Positions 51,079-59,300 of a stretch of DNA of 64,000 nt are shown here, one piece after another. Origin of the DNA: Aradus depressus. Lineage: Eukaryota > Arthropoda > Insecta > Hemiptera > Aradidae. The position numbers were made by a program, and so were the translations under genes. Position 1 is the first letter of the stretch. The number at the start of each line of letters is the position of its first letter. The notes under the pieces are model-generated. The model did not search any database. It saw nothing but the letters and a program-made list of their open reading frames with translations, and was not told where the DNA came from. Where the stretch lies: assembly GCA_963662175.1 (NCBI GenBank), contig OY759215.1, positions 59,351,213 to 59,415,212 on the forward strand. The letters run 5' to 3'.

Positions 51079-54000
51079 TATTTATATATTACGAAAGACT
51101 ACTGAGAATACGAATGAAGCGTGATTCAAATGGAACCCCTTTCAATGTCGATGGACACAGATTTTCGGATGCAACACGGTAACATACTTAGGAGCTAGGT
51201 GTGAAATTCATCTTCATTATGACAACTGACAGGCCACCGTCCATTGTTTCTGTTACCAATTAGCAAGTTTAAAAAAAGAAAAAAAAAAACAGTAATATAT
51301 TTCTCTTTCAATTAATTTTGTCTCTACACCCTAGCAAATAGACGGTTCTGGAAAAGTTCCATCATGAGGGTCTGTATTGTAATAAATTTTTCTTATATTA
51401 TTTGGACTTGAAAAATAAAATAAAACTGGTTTATTTAATATATTGTCTAATTTCACTAACTATATATACATGGGAGTACTTTCGGTATTTCTACCATCCT
51501 CAGCCAAAAGCATAAGAGATAAGTCTTATCTCTTATGCTTTTGGCTGAGGATGGTAGAAATACCGAAAGTACTCCCATGTATATATAGTTAGTGAAATTA
51601 GACAATATATTAAATAAACCAGTTTTATTTTATTTTTCAAGTCCATTTGAATTATTTCACAATATCTCTGCAATTATGTCAGTTTTCATCTTATATTATT
51701 GATGCATTCTTTAAGCAGAACATGTTTGACGAGTCGACCTCTGTGTTTAAACTTATAGTCAAGATGTTCTGTATAAAGAGTATGATCAATATATGAAAAT
51801 TGATAGCAATGAAACCCAAAAAATACAATGGGAGAAAAATGAACCTAACACATTTTGACTAGGTGTTTAAGTATAAAAGTCGACTCAATAAATATATTCT
51901 ATAAAAGAAAGATTCTGATTGACAGAAGGAAAGTTAACCTAAAGAACACATGTATTATAGATACTGATGATAGGGTGTTTCACGAAATGTTAGTAATTGA
52001 TATTTTTTGAGAAGGCAAAAAATAAATGGGAGGTCATGCTGTTATAATTATTATGTGAAACTCCGTTGAAAATTCAATCTCAGATGTTCGCACGATTTCA
52101 ATACTTCCTCATATTATACTAAATGTATAAGAAAAAAAAATAAAATATTATTCAAGTTTAGTTGAACGTCGGGCGACATAGATCCAGCTTAAACTAACCT
52201 AACTATATGCCCCTCGGCTAACAGGTGAACTTAACTTGAAAAATCAGAATGCAATTTATCTTTTTAATATCAATATTATTTTTTCCTTTTTTTTTATATT
52301 TGTTTTATTTCTTATTTTTATTTTTTATTATTCAAGTATAGTTCACATGTATGCCGACAGGCTTCTATAGCTAGTTTATATAATATTTTTATATTAAATT
52401 AAAAAATGGTAGGCTTTATTCAATAATTTAAATATATATGTTCATGAACATTTCTTATCAATAATTAGGATTTCGAAAATATGAGTGGATAATTAAAATT
52501 AGAATTTATCTGAATATGGGGCAGTAAAGTTTACATAGTGTAGATAAATTCCATTATTGTAGGTCTTACAGTTAGAAGGTAGAAGGCTGTTATAGACCGT
52601 CAGATTAGCGAGAACAATAGGATTCCTTGGGTACGGAACCCTAAAATAAAACAAGTGTTCTAGTAATAATTGTTTCAAATTTTTCAATTACTTAAATAAT
52701 TGGAATGCAACTCTTCTTTTCATTTATTTTTAGTGTCGGGGGAATAGTGCAATTGCAACTTATCTTTTCATTTACTTCAAGCTGAGCTTTTACCTCAACC
52801 GACAAATTTCAGGACTCTCCCGTGGTCTATACTATATCTGTGCAAAGTTTCCGCTTTCTATGTCAACAAGGGGCTACTGGAGAGTGTGGATTATTCTTCT
52901 CATTATTTCTCGCCTATCCAATTAAGAACTAACAGTCATTTTATGTTTTGTGCACCCACGCAATCCCCATCTATTCTTTTCGATCACAATTTCGAGTTTC
53001 CACAAAGCCTTTGTTTGAATCGGTCTTATAAGTATGCTATTTGTGAAATTTCATGCAAATCCTATCAACCGATGAGCAGCTAGAACTAATTATATGTTCT
53101 GGGGCCCACAAACCATCCTACCGTTCGAAAATTGGAGATGACATATAGCCTATATTTGAACTGGGCTTGCTCTTGACCACTACAATTACAAAAAATAGGT
53201 TATAGAACCAAAAATGTAAAGCATAAAGTTTCCTTCCGAGTGAGAGAACATTTTATGTTGTGCTGTGCGTATTGCAGGTAACGTGACGACATTCTAACCC
53301 ACCTGAACAGAATTTGTTTTGTCGATTTCTCACTATTTGCTCATGAACCATTACAGAAATATGCTTGCGAAGTTTTGTGAGCTATGCTGAGCGAATAATA
53401 TGTGGCGCGACGAATCACTACCCGACTCAATGGGAAATTTCATGAAAATCTAATCAACTGTTCAAGAGCTAACGCTCATTTTATGTGTTAATCCCGATTA
53501 CAAAATTGGGACATGGCCACATAGCCTAAAACGTGAGTCAGGCCAAACCCGAAATAAGCTCAAAGTACCGTGGATATACGTCCAGCCCTTTTCGCATCAT
53601 GCCCGGACAAACAGACAGATAGATTTCTTTGCAGAAATACCATTTTAGTAACAGGCGAGAAAGATACTGTTTCTCAGGTCATGTATGTATGTTTTTTGTC
53701 ACTATATAGAGCAAAAACGGCTCGACAGATTTTCATAAAACTTTCCCTGGTGGATAGCTCATTTATCCAGGAGTGACATTCCAAACATTTTAATGGGAGG
53801 AGGGTTCTGCGGGGACTTTAACAAAAAATTAATACTAGATCTTCATCGGATTTTGATTAAATTTAACACGTAGCAATCTCATAAGAGCAATTTTACCTCT
53901 GGGGTGAGGGGTTTTCTTGTATTGAGTGGCATATTCCTGTCACATTTTGCACATTCCAGCAGAAAATAAGAGTGTACCGCACAGACTACTGTTCCCTGTT

Positions 54001-55976
54001 GTATGCTCAAATATTCATGCAAACTTTGTGTAATTCGATCTATGTAAATCTTCTGTTGAATATTTGATTTCAAACATTTTTTGGTTGGACGTCTTTATGT
54101 ACTCCTGACTCGGGCAGAAAGGACAAGCTCTCTACAGGTCGCATCCCTTATCTAGCTCGACTTAAATTAGTTGCAAAGATAGTTTTTCCTTAATCTACTC
54201 TATTTATGTTCACATGAACAAATTAAAAAGAAAATAAACGGAAATTTCGGAAATCGAGCCAGGACCTTCATATCATACCCACTATTCCATGAGAAGGTTT
54301 TATTAAAGAAGTAATGGAAACTGTGTGGATATGAAAGAACTTGAAGTGACCTCGAGTGAAAATAGATTCCTTGGTCTTCCAGCCAACTAATAGCAGAAAA
54401 TGGCGTGGATTATAAAATGTATCGATTTATTTATTTACCTCTTTTTCAAGCCCTGGCGAGCTCCTCAGTAAAGATCTCAATTCACTCAATCGCCTTCTTT
54501 CTTCGTCTTGTTTTTGTCGAACTTTTTGTAATTTTATGGACAAATCAGCTACATAACTTCCAAAGTGTTCAATAGTTTTTAAACCATCTTGAAAATAGCT
54601 GCCAAAAAAAAAAAAATAATAAAAAAATTAGTAATGTATAGGGGACAAGAATTTCAAGGCGATTCATGCAAAATCAAAGTAAAAGAAGAAATATGTAAAA
54701 TAACTGATAAGGCGTGAAGCAAGTTTTACAAGCTGAATAGCAAACAGACATGCAAAGCGTAAGAAGAGACAACATGAAAGTAAACAGGTGAAATAAGTAA
54801 CGCAAGCTTTCCAGAGGCGTATCTACGGAATATGCACGGGTTCTTGGCTTACTTTGTTTGTGCATGATAGTACTCCACAAGGTGCTGAAGTAACTCAATC
54901 CCTTTCTTCGTTTTAATCTCATTTACTTTAATTAAATACTACAACAAGGAATACGATTTATTTTTAATTCAAAATACAGAAAATATAAAATTAGGGAAAT
55001 GAACAACATCAAATAAATCATCAAACTCAATAATACAAGATAAATGAGTAGAAATATTGAAGATGTACCTCGCACATTTGAAGCTGAAACAGTCGCCGTT
55101 CTTTCTCCATATCATCAGCTATTTCTGCAGACGTGACTTCAGACCTGATCAGCCCAGCCTCTTTGGCTTGTTGTTTCTTCTCTTTTTCTATTTTAGCATA
55201 TTTAGCTTCATAGTCTTTCCATGCTCTGTCAAATGGTCTCTTTAAATCTCCCTTCACACCACGAAGATCTCCTTTCAATAAACTTTCCAACGGGAACATC
55301 ACTATGTTATTGATATTTTGCATCTAAACAATTAAAACGAATGCATTAGTTAATACTACTGAAATTGAAAAAAAAAAAAATTAAAATAAAAATTTGAATA
55401 CCAATGTTTTCATTAGAGCTGACAGTTCTTTGGTGACAACAGCAAATTTCAAAAAGGCTGCACCAATGTCGGGTTCTTGATCCTTGTTTAAAGCGTTACC
55501 TCCAAGCCTCTCCAAAATACGAGCAAAATACATCTCATTGTCCACATGAGCTAAAAAAGAGAAAAATTCTAGAAAGTGCCATTTAAAAAGAATACCAGAA
55601 ACAGAACAAAATGTAGATAGCTCACAGTTTCCAGAGTTGTGAATGGCTTTGATTGCTTTCCTCATTTTGGTAAGACCGTCCCGATCAAAATCTAAGGTCT
55701 AAAATTAAAACGACACAGAAATTAGAGAGGTGATGAATTAATATGCATTCGATATCATCACGTCTAATTATATCAGTGACAAAAAAAATGTTTAATACAA
55801 AAGAAATAAGAAGAAAAATATCATGCTTAAGATATAAACTCAAGACTTACTTCTTCTAAATTTGAAATAGTTTGTCTACATTGAGGCATACGAGAAACAA
55901 ATGTTGAGGTAGTTGGAGAGTTGTAATCCTCTCTCGTCTCGTCAACGAACTCATTAACACCAATAAGACCTGGCAT
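27884..55976 (-). CDS. Asap: Asap: Arf GTPase-activating protein with BAR, PH, ankyrin repeats and SH3
   Basis: Complete 979-aa gene as modelled. Exons: 55976-55851, 55698-55626, 55550-55402, 55323-55069, 54938-54853, 54598-54439, 49024-48754, 47790-47560, 46506-46284, 44039-43859, 43029-42899, 41480-41321, 40489-40366, 39335-39183, 37769-37587, 36199-36131, 32187-32051, 28111-27884. All are GT-AG and phase-consistent, total 2940 nt. The protein inactivates Arf GTPases at membranes and links them to adhesion and trafficking through its SH3 domain (family knowledge). Domain order BAR-PH-ArfGAP-ANK-proline-rich-SH3 separates ASAP from ACAP and AGAP. The start ATG gives [20 protein letters not shown], the conserved N-terminus. 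The largest intron (54438-49025) and several others hold transposons. Confidence 0.96.
28112..30335. other. Asap intron 17, left part, no feature recognised
   Basis: AT-rich intron sequence. Open frames here (for example 28434-28616 and 29221-29421, minus) show no homology. A G-rich tract follows a T run near 29150-29175. Confidence 0.5.
30338..30605 (-). mobile_element. SINE family A, near-complete copy
   Basis: Minus-strand copy of the SINE at 61675: CGGGAGCTCCGGTAGCTTGC head, TGAGCTCAAGATTGCGGCCG, AGGCCCTAAGG, CCGTCCTTCGGATTGGACGT and the tail CCGGACTTTACGAGG module. The B-box is degraded. Lies in Asap intron 17. Confidence 0.7.
31511..31567. repeat. AT dinucleotide microsatellites
   Basis: Two (TA)n runs separated by TTGAATACAATACAA. 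Simple repeat within Asap intron 17. Confidence 0.9.
32051..40489 (-). CDS. Asap: Asap exons 13-17: acidic linker and proline-rich region
   Basis: Exons 40489-40366 (acidic, [18 protein letters not shown]), 39335-39183 ([24 protein letters not shown]), 37769-37587 ([28 protein letters not shown]), 36199-36131 ([13 protein letters not shown]) and 32187-32051 ([22 protein letters not shown]). The PxxP motifs would dock SH3 proteins such as Src or Crk. For exon 13 the GTATCA donor at 40365 was chosen because it keeps the frame; the stronger-looking GTAGGT four bases earlier would not. Confidence 0.88.
32615..32706. repeat. Dispersed repeat copy holding the empty insertion site of the 34941-36005 element
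   Basis: TGGCATTGGCTTAG (32627) and ATTTAATAAATGTTTATTTA through AGTACTATTATTAT match the two flanks of the TIR element (34898-34940 and 36006-36032) as one continuous sequence. Confidence 0.7.
32707..33575 (-). pseudogene. Tc1-like transposase, 5'-truncated and disabled
   Basis: The minus-strand frame reads [36 protein letters not shown] (first catalytic Asp), an in-frame TAG at 33299-33297, then [22 protein letters not shown] (second Asp) and [16 protein letters not shown] (Glu): a DD34E-type Tc1 triad. The frame is lost about 20 codons later. The DNA-binding N-terminus is missing at 33575, where a plus-strand mariner relic starts. Inactive. Confidence 0.85.
33576..34400 (+). pseudogene. 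Mariner-type transposase relic
   Basis: Plus-strand frames give [20 protein letters not shown] (helix-turn-helix), [45 protein letters not shown] (second Asp) and [15 protein letters not shown] (third Asp), the DD34D mariner pattern. Stops and frameshifts near 33790-33900, 34160 and 34317 disable it. Abuts the Tc1 relic in opposite orientation. Confidence 0.85.
34941..36005. mobile_element. 1065-bp non-autonomous DNA transposon with 32-bp terminal inverted repeats
   Basis: Left end TGAGGCGTCTC..., 34941-34972; right end 35974-36005 is its inverse with one mismatch (TGAGTCGTCTC). Both include CAAAACCGGCCATCTCC. Copies of GGCCGGTTTTGAA also occur inside at about 35145 and 35175. No transposase. 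A second SINE family is nested within it. The uninterrupted target sequence exists at 32671-32690. Superfamily uncertain. Lies in Asap intron 16. Confidence 0.85.
35261..35472 (+). mobile_element. SINE family B, nested in the TIR element
   Basis: GTGGCCATGCGGGCTAGAGC (A-box part), GCGGGTTCGAATCCCGTCC (B-box with complete T-arm palindrome), GGGGCCATGGATGTCGTACA body and an A-rich tail, as in the copy at 63465. Flanked by an imperfect TCACAC(A/T)AG direct repeat. Confidence 0.85.
36700..37090 (-). pseudogene. Jockey-type reverse transcriptase fragment
   Basis: Minus-strand reading in shifted frames: [35 protein letters not shown], then [30 protein letters not shown] and [15 protein letters not shown]. 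This is the N-terminal half of a Jockey-clade RT domain (the KAPG..LTAEIL, IPKP and SKIFEKLL blocks). The catalytic YADD block is absent. Lies in Asap intron 15. Confidence 0.8.
38041..38960 (+). pseudogene. Jockey-type endonuclease fragment
   Basis: Plus-strand frames give [15 protein letters not shown] (the GGDFNAKH metal-binding block of APE endonucleases), [20 protein letters not shown], then after a frame change HFDPLTPGA and [20 protein letters not shown]. It contains stops and frameshifts. Opposite strand to the RT fragment at 36700-37090, so the two are separate insertions. Lies in Asap intron 14. Confidence 0.75.
41321..43029 (-). CDS. Asap: Asap exons 11-12: ankyrin repeats
   Basis: Exon 43029-42899 gives [20 protein letters not shown], and exon 41480-41321 gives [19 protein letters not shown] then [19 protein letters not shown]. 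The TALHLA and TPLDIA signatures are typical ankyrin repeats; with exon 10 ([14 protein letters not shown]) there are about three. They pack against the ArfGAP module in ASAP structures. Confidence 0.93.
42560..42860. repeat. Moderately GC-rich unidentified repeat-like block in Asap intron 11
   Basis: Stands out from the AT-rich intron by base composition. Contains CGGGCAAACCTGGGTAAAGACCCC and GTATCGCCTCACCGCGAGAATC, which weakly recall SINE family A 3' words. No box A/B pair was found. Low certainty. Confidence 0.3.
44183..45695 (+). mobile_element. Full-length but disabled Tc1-like transposon (1513 bp)
   Basis: Ends are CACTGCTCCACAAAA (left) and the inverse of AACTGCTCGACAAAA (right), each beside TA. 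The terminal repeats extend imperfectly for about 75 bp (GTAATTCTTTTTTGTTTGGATCAAATAT on the left, similar on the right). It carries the transposase relic at 44446-45445. The right end is followed by an AT microsatellite and the repeat shared with 13131-13430. Lies in Asap intron 9. Confidence 0.85.
44446..45445 (+). pseudogene. Tc1-like transposase, several inactivating mutations
   Basis: ATG at 44446, with a TAA as fifth codon ([19 protein letters not shown]). The frame then covers the N-terminal helix-turn-helix ([20 protein letters not shown]). Later frames give [37 protein letters not shown] (first Asp), [25 protein letters not shown] (second Asp). The region around the final Glu is disrupted. 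At least three frame changes. Confidence 0.85.
45696..45930. repeat. AT microsatellite and repeat shared with 13257-13430
   Basis: A run of about 23 TA units followed by ACAAGTATACAAGCACTGAA, TACATGCGCTCCAACACATA and ATTCATGTCCAAAGATTAAC, matching the Tace intron 1 repeat beyond the Tc1 end. Confidence 0.8.
46284..46506 (-). CDS. Asap: Asap exon 9: ArfGAP zinc finger and arginine finger
   Basis: Encodes [20 protein letters not shown] followed by [20 protein letters not shown] is the second zinc pair and the Arg of GIHRDLG is the catalytic arginine finger. With the exon 8 end, the spacing between the Cys pairs reads as 17 residues, not the usual 16. Ends at PTPSSSM with a GTAAGT donor. The next exon, 44039-43859 ([20 protein letters not shown]), completes the domain. 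Confidence 0.93.
46883..47103 (+). mobile_element. SINE family A, 5'-truncated copy
   Basis: AAGCACGCC, GTTAAGCGATGGTCCTGAGC, CTGTACGATGTCAGGTACTC, GAATAAAAATTTGGGGTAGA, GTCCACCAGAGTGACC and AAAGCCCGGGCATAA in the order of the full copy. The tRNA-derived head is missing. Lies in Asap intron 8. Confidence 0.8.
47560..49024 (-). CDS. Asap: Asap exons 7-8: PH domain and entry to ArfGAP
   Basis: Exon 49024-48754 begins [20 protein letters not shown] and carries the first PH strands ([20 protein letters not shown]). Exon 47790-47560 completes it with [20 protein letters not shown] and the C-terminal helix, then [11 protein letters not shown], the first zinc Cys pair of the ArfGAP domain. The PH domain binds phosphoinositides such as PI(4,5)P2 in this family. 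An ATG at the exon 7 start is internal and does not start the protein. Confidence 0.94.
49080..49745. repeat. Dispersed repeat family R, two or more units
   Basis: ATCCTTATAAGGCCGGTTCA, GGCATCTCAATATGATGAAC at 49150 and AGGCTACGTGGCACCTCAAC, ATTTTGAACGGAGGGGGAG at 49617-49655. In the Asap intron between the BAR and PH exons. The open frames at 49310-49593 are by-products. Confidence 0.6.
49763..49897. repeat. Hairpin, 52-bp perfect arms, Penelope-type terminal sequence
   Basis: TAAATAAATAAAACAAACTT ... ATTCCACTAAAGA is mirrored exactly by TCTTTAGTGGAAT ... AAGTTTGTTTTATTTATTTA, with a loop of about 14 bp. The arm is the outer part of the terminus seen at 26197 and 58682. Confidence 0.85.
50125..50215 (+). 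mobile_element. SINE family A fragment
   Basis: GGGATGGTTCCGAGCCTGTG, CATGTCAGCTACTCGTTAAA and CCTACCCTAGGTAAA are from the middle module only. Followed by a short tandem of CTAGCT(A/G)TGGTGCCCAGC units at 50202-50265. Confidence 0.6.
51004..51085. repeat. Compound (AC)n(AT)n microsatellite
   Basis: About 11 AC units followed by about 28 AT/AC units. Simple sequence repeat in the long Asap intron. Confidence 0.95.
51403..51645. repeat. Perfect 243-bp palindrome (121-bp arms, 1-bp centre)
   Basis: Left arm 51403-51523 and right arm 51525-51645 are exact inverse copies about a single T at 51524. Each arm contains TGGGAGTACTTTCGGTATTT and CTACCATCCTCAGCC, the Penelope-type terminal motif seen diverged at 21690-21836. 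No mismatch was found on reading both arms. Confidence 0.95.
52880..53890. repeat. Dispersed repeat family R, several degraded units
   Basis: Repeated words: TATTTGTGAAATTTCATGCAAATCCTATCAACC (53039), GGAAATTTCATGAAAATCTAATCAACTGTT (53430), CATTCCAAACATTTTAATGGGAGGAGGGTT (53778), GACATATAGCCTATATTTGA (53140). Spacing is about 150-200 bp where clear. No coding function. Confidence 0.5.
54439..55976 (-). CDS. Asap: Asap exons 1-6: N-terminus and BAR domain
   Basis: Six closely spaced exons encode the coiled-coil membrane-bending BAR domain. Landmarks: [102 protein letters not shown] and [18 protein letters not shown]. The region is highly charged and heptad-like. Short introns here contrast with the long ones downstream. 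Confidence 0.95.
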
Positions 55977-56391
55977 GGTAAAAAAACAAATATCACAACC
56001 CGATTATAACATTCAATTGTGTCCGATATAAAAACTAAATAATATCAAAAGGACGGTTTAAAAATAAACGACGGCGAACGACATGTTGAGGCCCAGTGAC
56101 ATCCATCTTGTCCTTAAAATGTTTACAGGGCTGCCTCAAAGTTGAACTATGCTCGACAATTGATAACACATTATCAGGTTATTCAATTGTTGTTCTAATT
56201 TTCCTTTTATAATTAAAAAAAATAATTATTGTGAACAAAAGTATATAAAATGTACAATATAGTCAGCCATAGCTGATTTCAAGTTAAAAGATCATTTTCT
56301 CATGTGTGTAAACCTGCTGTTTGGGAACCTTCATTTAACTGTTTTTGATAAAAAATGGTTATCACCATTCGGTGGTTGCTTTAATAAAATA
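55977..56391. promoter_or_regulatory. Putative shared promoter region between Asap and BLOC1S5
   Basis: About 415 bp separates the divergent start codons of Asap (minus, 55976) and BLOC1S5 (plus, 56392). It should hold both 5' UTRs and any shared core promoter. A TATAAAA lies at about 56254 in plus orientation; no other element was recognised. Role inferred from position only. Confidence 0.5.
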
Positions 56392-59300
56392 ATGTTGTTA
56401 ACAGTTGTCAAAGGTATTCTTTATCGTAAAATTATAATCACTGATATCAGTCAGTAGTTCTTTCTTGTAACTCTTGTAACTTCAACATTTATTTTTATTT
56501 ATCTCATGTTTTAAGAATATTGTGTGTATTTTGATTTGTTTTTTTTTAAATCAGTATTTCAGTATTTTTTTAAAAATATATTTAGATTGTGGCGAGATCT
56601 GGAATAGACTTTTTGATCATAGGCCATTCTTAAGTGGTGAGATTAAATGTTTCATTCGAGAATTTGAGGTAATGCTATTCAAAATACTTGATGTTAAGAA
56701 AAGGAATCTTAACTTTTAATCAATCTCATTAATTATTTATACTTGCAGGAAAAGAAGAAAAATAGGGAAGTGAGAAAACTCTCTGAGATACGTGACTGGA
56801 GCTTAGATCTCGCTAATAACAAAATATCTGAAGTCTCAAGTGAATTGCCAAATTTAAATAAATTAAACACACTCCTTGAAGTAGCAGAACAAACCTGCCA
56901 TACCATACTTGAGTGTGAGAATAGTCATGATCCTGTGAGTAAAGATAATACTTTTGTTACTATTATTTAATAAGAGGTCTTGTTATATTGGGATATTCAT
57001 ATTAACAGACTACAAGTAGTGATCTCGGAATTTCGAGAGTTGACAATTCCATATTCAATCAAAATTACTCTTGAAATTGCTAACATATGTCGTAACTGAT
57101 CTTTGAAGGGTGTGGGTCATGTCTTCCCGTTACTCTCAACCATCAACCAACAAACATTCTGAACTTTGATCTCTCATTTTTTTGTAATTTTTTGAGAAGT
57201 GGGTCATTTTGTACCAACTCACGGACACATCCAATATGTCCTCTTCCGATTTCACTGTACATTGTATTAAGGGTCAACAAACCGAATGATATCGATTTGT
57301 ACAAGTATGGGCGCTAAAAAAACTCGTGTTGCATCTTGTGTACTTTAATGAAGTTTTCATCGATTTTAAAGATTTTTTTTTCATTCTTATTTCACTAATA
57401 ATTGGTTACATGTATGGATAAAAATAGCATTTGAAATAGTTTAAAGTGTTATTTTTAACAATAGTAACATATTACATTATGATATTTATATATTATAGGT
57501 TTATAATATAAATCTATAATATATAAATATCATAATATATTATTAGCTGGAGAGGGGGAGGATCTCCTAGTATCATATTATGATACTCTCCTTCTCCAGC
57601 TTGGCGTCTCGCTTTCGCTGTTTACTCAATACAACTTTATCGTCGCGCATTCTCGTCACCTAATTTGGCTAATGTGCTAACGAAAACATCACCTTTTTCC
57701 GTAATCTGTTGAAAAATGCCGCGCTATCAACTAAACTACGTAGTTTCTACTCGAAGTTCTTGTAATAATTAGGGCCATGAAGGAAAGAGCGAGTGGGCGA
57801 CCTTTTTATCCTTGTTATATTCGATATAATGCTTATACTAAGCCAATCCAGTGTATTTTGAGACTTTTCCCGGCTGATCTCAATGCCTTGCCTATTTTTA
57901 GGGCAATGTTACAATCTTCTTTATCAAAAAGGAATCCAATGATTGAAAATTGATGCATATGTACTGAACCGTATTTTCAGAATACCGCGAGATATGCAAC
58001 ACCTTCAAAAATGACATTGTAGGGGCTCGGGACCATCGCTTAACGTCCCATCCAAAGGACGGCGTGCTTAAGATTTTTCACCTCCATGATATAAAATCTA
58101 AGAGCCTCGGCCGCCGGGTTTCGAACTCAGTAACCTCCACACTATCTCTGAGCTCCCGCCCCCCGATATATATATATGATTAATATAGAGGGTGCCGGTA
58201 GTTCAGAGTAAGCGCGGTAGATTATTGAGTTATACACCAATTTTACTGTTTTTCAACGCCATCTTCAGAAATCAAAGTAAAAAAAAATTAAATAAACCAA
58301 AAATTTTCGGTGACGGGGTATACTGGGGTTTGAGTATCTTTCCCTTTAGTTGTGTCCTAAACCTTAACTGCGCCCCAATGGCCACACGATAAGATGGTCA
58401 AATCTGCCCTTGCACGAGATGATTTTTTTTTTAATTTAACTTATAAGTAAATATTAGCTTCGAAAATAAAAAGGTTTAGACATAAAAACATAATATGTAC
58501 ATATTTTTCAAAAATAATTCTTATATTTGAAATAAGTCAACATTCTAAAAAAAAAAAAAAAAAAAAAAAGATGTAGCTATTTGTAGGAAGTATTAAGAAG
58601 AACATTCAGTAGTCTGTCTGTTTGTTAATTCTTCTCAGAATAAGTTCTAAGTTATAAAACGCGAACATACTGAGGAATTTTGTAATAAATAAATAAAACA
58701 AACTTCTTTTTTGAAATATTGTCTACTCCATCAAACAAATTATACATAAACTACCGGTTTCGGCACACCATGGCCAGGTTTAGTTATAGACTAAGACAAG
58801 CTTGCTGAGTGTGATCCCTGCTTAAAGGTAAATCGGGTAGGGTTGGGAGGGGAACTAGGAAATCCCCGTGACTTTACCAGTTAGGAATTAGTTTGTACTG
58901 AATTATTTTTTCAATAACGATGGTAAAATTAAAATTAAAGATACAATTTTTTAATTCTAACAAGATAAACTAATTTATAATATATGCGTGGAATAAATTG
59001 TATATTTAACATTTAACAAAATGATTACTGATGACATAAAATCAGAAGCTTCTATCTATAAAATAACTAAAAGAATAACAAATATCAAATAGTGATAATA
59101 AATATTGACTACGTTAGATGAGAATACATTTAACCACTAAATATATACACACATATGTGGTACAGAACTGGTTCTAAGGTGTTAACTAACAAAGAGGAAT
59201 ATTTGAAATAAATTTGATGATTCATTCACATGTTATTTTTGATGGCTTTATTTATTTCCAGTTGTTCCAAACAGTCAAGCTACCTGTTTTTTGAGCACAA

